Positions 38,251 to 46,500 of a stretch of DNA of 64,000 bases are shown piece by piece. Numbering within the stretch: position 1 is the first letter of the stretch; every line of letters begins with the position of its first letter. The notes under the pieces were generated by a model that ran no database searches, had not been told where the DNA came from, and saw only the letters and a program-made list of their open reading frames with translations. The position numbers were made by a program, and so were the translations under genes. This DNA is from Vulcanimicrobiota bacterium (GTDB lineage: Bacteria > Pseudomonadota > Gammaproteobacteria > Xanthomonadales > Rhodanobacteraceae): positions 1-64,000 of the forward strand of contig CAJCJD010000022.1 of NCBI GenBank assembly GCA_903970555.1, read 5' to 3'.

Positions 38251-38713
38251 TGGTCTGTTCCTAAGGAGAGGTCAGGTACTGCCCCCAAGTCTGCATCAAC
38301 GGGCATACTCGCTCAACCGAATTAAGGTCCTGCTTGCGAGCCATCGCACAAGCTACTCCGCAGTTGAAGCAAGATGCTCGATACCAGAGGCTTATTGCGT
38401 ATTGTCCGATACGGATTGGGTGACTGATAAGAAGATTGTCCTGGGAACCTTCTCAAGAGGTTGCCAGGATCGCGTTGCCTGATGTAACGAAGTCCGCCCA
38501 AGCTTGCATCAGCGGGCGTCGCTGCTCAAGCAGGTCCGTGCGGTGGTAGGCCGCCTAGACCTTGTTCTGCACGGCATGCGCCAAGGCTCGCTCTGCCGAA
38601 TCGCATGTGTAGCCCTTCTCGCTACACCAATAGTAGTGAACGATCGAGCCAAATCCGAGTGTAAAAACGACCAAGAAACGATGCGGTCGGGTGTAGCTGA
38701 CGGATGCTGCTGT
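38251..38713. other. Junction stretch with integrase debris
   Basis: No intact gene in about 460 bases. 38474-38660 is the decayed integrase tail listed separately. A further degenerate echo (CTGCATCAACGGGCATACTC at about 38293) resembles the same integrase tail, suggesting repeated recombination here. Confidence 0.5.
38474..38660 (-). pseudogene. C-terminal remnant of a P4-type integrase
   Basis: The stretch is clearly similar at DNA level to the 3' end of the intact integrase (55005-55160): it shares AAGGCTCGCTCTGCC, TTGTTCTGCACGGCATGCGC and GTGCGGTGGTAGGCCGCCT. In the integrase frame it has an internal stop (KV-stop-AAYHR instead of KVEAAYHR) and no matching terminal stop. It is a leftover of another island or an earlier integration. 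Confidence 0.85.
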
Positions 38714-39778
38714 TTACAGCGCTTGAAGAAATGCCTTCAAATCCTCGCGTTCCTCGATAGTGAGCTGAAGCGGATGGTCGGCCTCCAAGCTTCGGTAATA
38801 CACCTCGCGGTCGATGGCATCGTCCAATGTGGCGACACTGCCGTCGTGCATGTAGGGCGCGGTGAATGCAACGCTACGCAGTGAGGGTGTGCGAAAGAGT
38901 CCGATATCAGCCGGATCCTGCGTTACATTAAAGCGTCCGAGCTGTGCTTCGTCAGCGTGCGTGGCCACGCGATCACCGATGGCGGCTCCGTGAAGCGATC
39001 GTTCGATGATCGCTTGGGAGAGTTCCGGAAGATGTTGGTTTACCGCGTCTAACCCAACGCCAGCTCGGTGATAGGCGTGATCCGTCAGCATGGCTGGAGA
39101 ACCCTGCAGCAAGTGGCATTCAGCACAATGACCTTTGCCCTTGAAGATGGCTAGGCCAAGTTGTGCGCGTGGACTTAACGCACTGGGATCGTTGTGCGAG
39201 GCATAACGGTCATAAGCGCTTTCGGGCGACTTCAAGGAACGGACATACGCCACCAGTGCGCTGGCAACTTCGTTGGGCGTGATGCCCGATTTGCCATCAG
39301 GGAATGCTTGCGCAAATGCATTGCGATACTCGGCATTCGCTTCGATTTTTTGGACCAGTTCAGCCTGATCCCGAAGCCCCATTTCCACCGGATTGGTGAG
39401 CGGATCGAGCACCGCCTGTTCCAGTGCCGTCCGTCGTCCGTCCCAGAAGAACGTATTATCTCCGGACGCTTCGACGGTGGCCAGACTTGGCGTGTTGCGG
39501 GTTCCGGTACGCCCGTACACACCGACAGCCACACGGCGGCCGTCGGTGTAGGCCTTGCCTGGAATATGGCACGACGCGCAGCGGGCGGTACTGTCGACAC
39601 TTAGTTGTGCATCGTTGAAAAGCTGTTTGCCCAGTGTAACCCGCAGAGAAATCAGTGAAGTCCGATCAGACTTCACGACTGCGGTGTGGCTTTTCATTAC
39701 AACAGCCAACGACAATGCCGATAGGACGATAAGCCCTATCAGGCATAGAGCGAGATATCTGTGCGACGACTGTCGCAT
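38714..39778 (-). CDS. Di-haem cytochrome c peroxidase family protein
   Basis: Periplasmic or membrane-tethered enzyme reducing hydrogen peroxide with electrons from small c-type carriers, or a MauG-like oxidase. The 354-aa protein starts with a membrane anchor (about residues 8-28, LALCLIGLIVLSALSLAVV) and has two c-haem sites: CASCH (about 66-70) and CAECH (about 218-222). Other family elements are GRRVAVGVYGRTGTRNTPSL, FFWDGRR, and the distal region LFRTPSLRSVAFTAPYMHDG. The start is ATG at 39778 (AGGGG close upstream); GTG at 39790 is possible. It is on the island between the integrase debris and a lipoprotein gene. Confidence 0.88.
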   Translation of the reverse strand: MRQSSHRYLALCLIGLIVLSALSLAVVMKSHTAVVKSDRTSLISLRVTLGKQLFNDAQLSVDSTARCASCHIPGKAYTDGRRVAVGVYGRTGTRNTPSLATVEASGDNTFFWDGRRTALEQAVLDPLTNPVEMGLRDQAELVQKIEANAEYRNAFAQAFPDGKSGITPNEVASALVAYVRSLKSPESAYDRYASHNDPSALSPRAQLGLAIFKGKGHCAECHLLQGSPAMLTDHAYHRAGVGLDAVNQHLPELSQAIIERSLHGAAIGDRVATHADEAQLGRFNVTQDPADIGLFRTPSLRSVAFTAPYMHDGSVATLDDAIDREVYYRSLEADHPLQLTIEEREDLKAFLQAL

Positions 39779-39802
39779 AGCCCCTGTCACAAGAAACCGT
39801 GT

Positions 39803-40306
39803 TTACATGGGGACGAAACGCACCATCGCGCCGCTGGCCTTGAGCGCATTGGTATCGGTCGCCTGCTCGGACGCGTCGCTCACCACCATTACCACGATGC
39901 CTTTCATCGCATCCGTCTTCAGCTGCTTGGACACATTCGTGATGAACACGGTGGTCTGCTTTGCATCTGGGCCACCCAAAATCAGCATGCCGCCCGGCAT
40001 CAAGATTGGCCCGATGCTGTGCACCACGGAGTCCGTTTCATTCTGGCGCCTTGCGTTCGCCGCCACGCTATCGCCGCCGGGAATGACATAGATGTAAGGC
40101 TTCATGCCCACATCCTTGCCGTGCAGCTTGCCCTGTTCCGAAAGATAGTTACCCCAGGTGTTCTCATCCGCGGTGGGCGCCGGCTTGGCTGGGCCGGATG
40201 CGGCGTCCGACGTATTCGATGTCCCACTGGTGGCCCCCTGCTGATGACAGCCTGTCAAGACCAGCGCCACGACGCCCATACACACCCACCATCCTGACCG
40301 AATCAT
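39803..40306 (-). CDS. Predicted lipoprotein, unknown function
   Basis: 167 aa. The start at 40306 has GAGGGAA just upstream, whereas the longer frame (40318) would place that site inside the gene. The N-terminus is a lipoprotein signal with lipobox LTGC (Cys about residue 20), then a Thr/Ser/Pro-rich linker (about 22-50). The folded part (about 60-167) has PYIYVIPGGDSVAANARR, GPILMPGGMLILGGPDAK, TTVFITNVSKQL and GIVVMVVSDASEQ, reading as alternating strands and helices. Family not recognised. It lies 24 bases upstream of the cytochrome c peroxidase start, on the same strand, so they probably form one transcript. Confidence 0.6.
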   Translation of the reverse strand: MIRSGWWVCMGVVALVLTGCHQQGATSGTSNTSDAASGPAKPAPTADENTWGNYLSEQGKLHGKDVGMKPYIYVIPGGDSVAANARRQNETDSVVHSIGPILMPGGMLILGGPDAKQTTVFITNVSKQLKTDAMKGIVVMVVSDASEQATDTNALKASGAMVRFVPM

Positions 40307-40582
40307 GTGTTCCCTCATCAGAAAATGCGCTACCCCTGTGAATGAACTGCAGTCAGTCCATTCGTCTTCACACGCTTTAGCGGCGCCATTAAAGCCTATT
40401 GAACGCCCGTGTGACTAGTGGGGCTTTCTTCACAAAATCGTCATGCAGTTTTGTGATGGTATATAGCGTGAAGAGCTCGCAAGGCTGTTGATCGCTGTGC
40501 GGGTAAGGGGCGCCCCATTGCAGGGCATCACGCGTGACATCAAGTCGGCCGTTCATGATCGAATGGCATAAGGGACGTGCGT

Positions 40583-43500
40583 ATGGAGTCGCAGCGCAAC
40601 GGAGTAATTCGGAGCCACATTCGTCGATTCGGCATGAAGCGACGGAGCCCCTCAGGACGGCAACTCGTCGTCTGGGCGGTGTGGCTGCTTTGCACCGCGA
40701 TGCTTTGGGCCGGTCTGGTCCAAGCGCAATCCACCCATTACGTCTACGACGCGAACGGTCGCGTGGTCGCGGTGACCACGGCTAATGGGACCAGTGTTCA
40801 ATACAGCTACGACACGCTGGGCCATGCCAGCCAGATCAGCGCGCCGCTCTCGTCCGGGCAGATGGCCATCTTCGCCTTCATGCCGACCCACGGTGAGGCG
40901 GGTGCACAGGTCACGATTCAAGGACAAGGCTTCGATAGCAATGCAGCGAATGACACGGTGAGCTTCAACGGCACCGTAGCCACGGTGCTTTCCGCCACCG
41001 CGGCGCAACTGGTGACGACAGTGCCGAGCGGCGCTACAACCGGGCCGATCAGCGTGACGGCGGACGGCCAGTCGGCTACCAGTGCTACGCCGTTCGTGAT
41101 CGATGATACCGGCGTACCGCCCAGTATTACTCAGGTCAGTCCTGCGGTTGTATCGGTTGGCAGTCTAGTGACCGTCACAGGTGCAAATCTGGATCCGGTG
41201 TCGGGCGATACCAGCGTACAGATGGGTAATCGCGATATCACCGCATTGTCCTCGATCACCGATACCCAGTTGCAATACACCGTGCCCAGTGATGGTACCA
41301 GTGGCTATGTTACCGCCGAGACGCCTTATGGCCTGGCGACCAGTCCCGCGCCTATCGTTGTGCTACCCAGCAGTATTAGCGCGAGCAGCGTTGTCAGCAG
41401 TGGTAACGCCGTCGTCAATGGGGCGAGTGTCAATCTAAATATCAGCGCCTCTGGCCAATACGGCGCGGTAACGTTCGTCGCGACCCAAGGGGGATGGGTA
41501 AGTCTGCAAGCCAGCGCCATCACCACGACGGCCAGCAGCATCAGCTATACGGTGTATGGGCCCGGTAACGCGGTGGTCCAACAAGGCAGCATCTCGGCTT
41601 CCTCGCCATCGATTCATTTGCCGCAATTGGTGGCCGGTGCCACCTACTTCGCACTCTTTCAACCGAGTGGCGCGGGTGTGCAAATGACCGTGGGCGTGCA
41701 AAGCAACGCGCTGCTCAGCACTAATGTAGCCGCGACCGTAGTCACGACCGTTGCGGGGGCTAGTGAGCGTGTGCTGTTCCAGGCGACGGCGGGCCAGAAT
41801 CTGGCGTTCCAGATCAACAGCACCACCACCAATCCATCCGGTCACACCGTGACCTATACGGTCTACACGCCGAGCGGATCGAGCTATACCAGTGGTACCA
41901 CCGCAAGCACTGGGGTGATCAATCTCGGCAACATGCCGACGGCCGGCACTTACCAGGTGATCATCGCTCCCGGCAGTGGGGTGACAGGAACCATGCAGGT
42001 GGAAGTCACACTTGGTGTGACGGGAACCTTGAATGGTACGCCGCAAAACTACAAGGCCAATGTCGCTGGCCAGAATATCTACTTGTCGTTTACCGCCACG
42101 CAAGGTGAGAGCCTTGAGTTAACCCTCAATGGCGTCAATGACGCGGGCGGGACATATAACCAATTCCTGGTGTACGTCTACAACGCGGCAGGTGCACAGG
42201 TAACCTCGTTCTGGTGCTATGCCTCCAATCCTGGAGCAAGTTGCAATCAGCATCTGTGGTATCTGCCGGCGGGCACGTATTCGGTAGTCGCAACGCCGTA
42301 CTACGGAGGCGTACTCAGCTTCACGGCATTGCTCGAACAGGATCTGACGGGCGGGACCATTCCGGTCAACGGAACGGCGAGCGTCGCCTTGGCCGCTGGT
42401 CAAGTGGAGCGGTACTCGTTTAATGCCAACGCGGGCGACACGGTTGCGCTGAACGTTTCGGGCGTAACGACCACGCCAACCGGTCAGGGAGTGGTCTTCC
42501 TGGTGTATCGCCCGGATGCCGGTGCCATTACCACGAGTACGCCGGCCTATACATCGTTTACGCCCACTAGCTCGCAGACCGTGAACCTACCGAATTTGCC
42601 GGTGAGCGGTACCTACACGGTGATCGTGGCGCCAAATTACGGGCTGGCCGCAAGCGCGCAGTTGAGTGTGGTGGGAGGCGTGACGGCAACGCTGCCGGCC
42701 AATGGCAGTTCGCAAAGCTATAGCAGCAATGTCACCGGCCAGAATGTCTACCTGTCGTTTACAGCAACCCAAGGTGAGAACCTGGAACTGGTGCTCAACA
42801 ACGTCAATGCTGCGGGCGCCACCTATAACCAGTTTATCGTCTACGTCTACAACGCCGCCGGCTCGCAGGTCGCTTCGTTCTGGTGCTACGCATCCAATCC
42901 GGGCAAGAGCTGCAACCAGCATTTGTGGTACCTGCCTGCGGGTACGTATTCGGTGGTTGCTACACCGACCTACGGGGGAGTGCTCAGCTTCAATGCATTG
43001 CTCCAACCAGATATTGTCGGATCTGCGCTGACTGACAACAGCCCAACGAGCATTTCGCTAGGTGCCGGTCAGGTTGAACGCTATACGTTCAATGCGAATG
43101 CTGGCGACACCATTGCATTGAATGTGTCAGGGGTGACCACCACGCCGACGGGTCAAGGCGTGACCTTTCAGGTCTACCGGCCGGATGCCGGTGCCATTAC
43201 CACGAGCACGGCGACTTACACTTCGTTCGCGCCTGCCGGCTCGCAGACGGTGAATTTGCCAGACCTGCCCGTAAGCGGTGCGTACACCGTCATCGTGTCG
43301 CCGAATTACGGTCTCGCCGCGAGCGCGCAATTGAATGTGGTATCTGGATCTATCGGCAGTTTGTCGACGAATGGAGCGTCGCAAAGCTATACCGCCAACA
43401 CCACCGGCGAGAATGTCTACCTGTCGTTTACAGCAATCCAAGGTGAGAACCTGGAACTGGTGCTCAACAACGTCAATGATGCAGGTGCTCAGTACAACCA

Positions 43501-46500
43501 ATTCCTGGTGTACGTCTATAACGCCGCAGGCGGACAGGTGGCATCGTTCTGGTGCTATGCCTCCAATCCTGGGGCAAGTTGCAATCAGCACTTGTGGGAT
43601 CTTGCAGCCGGTACGTATTCGGTGGTCGTCACGCCGACTTACGGCGGTGTGCTCAGCTTCAATGCATTGCTTCAACCAGATATTGTCGGATCTGCGCTGA
43701 CCGACAACAGCCCAACGAGCATTTCGCTAGGTGCCGGTCAGGTTGAACGCTATACGTTCAATGCGAATGCTGGCGACACCATTGCATTGAATGTGTCAGG
43801 CGTGACCACCACACCCACCGGCCAGGGCGTGAGCTTCCAGGTCTACCGGCCGGATGCGGGTGTCATCACGACGGCTACGTCGACCTACACGTCGTTTGCC
43901 CCGACCGCCTCGCAGACTGTGAATCTGTCGAATCTGCCCGTCAGTGGTACGTACACGGTCATCGTGGCGCCGAACTACGGTCTTGCTGCGAATGCTCAGT
44001 TGAATGTGGTGTCCGGGTCCACCGGTACACTATCGACCAGCGGAACGCCGCAAAGTTATAGCGCCAATGTCGCCGGTGAGAATGTCTATCTATCATTCAA
44101 TGCCACGCAGGGACAAAATCTTGAGCTGGTACTGAACGGCGTCAATGATGCGGGGGCTCAGTACAACCAATTCCTGGTGTACGTCTATAATGCCGCGGGC
44201 GCACAGGTCGCATCGTTCTGGTGCTATGCCTCCAATCCCGGGGCGAGTTGCAATCAGCACCTGTGGGATCTCGCAGCCGGCACGTATTCGGTGGTCGCGA
44301 CACCGACTTACGGCGGCGTCATCAGCTTCAATGCGTTAGTCCAGCCAGATATCGTTGGTTCGGCGCTAACAGATAACAGCCCTCTAAGCATTTCACTGGG
44401 CGCGGGTCAGGTTGAACGTTACACCTTCAATGCGAATACAGGCGACACGATCGCCCTGAGCGTGACGGCCGTGACCACCACGCCTGCCGGCCAAGGCATC
44501 ACCTTCGCGGTTTACCGGCCGGATGCGGGTGTCATCACGACAGGCACATCGGCCTACACCTCGTTCGCTCCGACGAGTTCGCAGACGGTGAATCTTGCGA
44601 ACCTGCCCGTGGGCGGCACCTACACGGTCATTGTTTCACCCAACTACGGTCTGGCCGGCAGCGCTCAGTTGAATGTGGTATCCGGCGCGACGGGCACGCT
44701 GTCGACAGGCGGGACATCGCAACGCTATAGCGCCAACACGGCCGGCGAGAACGTCTATCTGTCATTCAATGCCACGCAGGGACAAAACCTCGAACTGACG
44801 TTGAACAACGTCAACGATGTAGGTGCCCAGTACAACCAGTTCCTGGTCTACGTCTATAACGCCGCAGGTGCACAGGTAGCATCGTTCTGGTGCTATGCCT
44901 CCAACCCAGGGGCCAGTTGCAGCCAGCATCTGTGGAACCTTGCGGCGGGTCAGTACTCGGTCATCGCCGACCCCAATTACGGCGGCGTCATCAGCTTCAA
45001 TGCGCTGATCGAGCCGGACATCACCGGATCGTCGATCGCATCAGGCAATAACGTCAGCATTTCCCTGAACGCGGGTCAGGTGGAGCGTTACACCTTCAGC
45101 GCAAATGCAAGCGATACGGTGACCCTTGCGGCATCCGCTATCGCCACGACGCCAACAGGGCAAGGCGTGACGTTTACGGTCTATCGCCCCGATGCAGGCG
45201 TCATTACCACGAGTACCTCTGCCTACTCGTCTTTCGGACCAAGCAGCGCGCAAACCGTCACGCTCTCCAACTTGCCAATAAGCGGAACCTATACGGTCAT
45301 TGTGGCTCCCAACTACGGGTTGCCTGCCAATGCACAGCTAAGCATGCAGGACACGGCAGGTGCGCCACCCACCTATACAACCACGCCGACACTTTCCGAC
45401 ACGGGTGCATCGGTGAGCGAAAGTGCATCGGCGGCAGGCAGTAACGTAAGCATGACGTTCAACGCCAATTCCGGTGACAACCTGGAATTGCAGTTGAATA
45501 ACGTGAGCGCGTCAGGAGGCAACGTCAACGGCTTCCGGGTCGATGTATATGATCCCTCTGGCGCGGATGTGACCTGGAGTTATTGCTACGCCTCTAATCC
45601 AGGTGCGGCTTGCCGTTTTGCGCTGTGGAACCTCAGGCCGGGTACCTATTCGGTCGTCGCAACACCGACCTGGGGCGGCACGATCAGCTTTAGTGCACAG
45701 GTGCAAGCCGACATCTCCGGCCCATCGCTCAGCGCTAATACGCCAGCCACGGTAACGCTGGGTACCGGGCAAGTGGAGCGACTCACCTTCAGCGCCAATC
45801 AGGGCGATACGGTCGCGCTGAACCTGTCGGGCGTAAGCACGACGTCACCCACCGGACAGGGGGTGTACGTAAATGTCTACCGTCCCGACGTCGGATTGAT
45901 CAGTACCAGTAACTACTACACGTATTTCAGCGAGACAGGTTCGGGAACGCTCAATTTGCAGAACCTGCCGGTCGGCGGCACCTACACCGTGGTGGTGTAT
46001 ACGAATGACGGCACGCCAGGGACCGCACAGCTGACTCTGGTTCCGGGCTCGACCGGAGCGGTAGCGACCAACGGCACAGCGCAGAGCTTCGCGACCCAGG
46101 CGTCGGGCGAAAATGCCTACTTCAGTTTCAACGCAAATCTCGGCGACAACCTGGAGTTGGAGCTGAGCAATATCAGCGTGACCGGCGCCACCAATAATGG
46201 TTTCCGCGTCGACGTATACAGTGCCAATGGCACCGACGTTTCCGGTACCTACTGCTACACCTCAAATCCTGGAGCGAGTTGTCGCTTTGCGCTCTGGAAC
46301 CTGGCGGCTGGCACGTATTCAGTGGTGGTGACGCCGACCTGGGGCGGAACGATCAGCTTCAATGCACAGCTTCAGAGTGATGTGGTGGGCCCATCGCTAA
46401 CGTCAAACACGCCTACGACGGTGACACTCGGTAGCGGACAAGTTCAGCGTCTTACCTTCAACGCCAATCTTGGCGACACGGTGGCGCTCAACTTGTCCGG

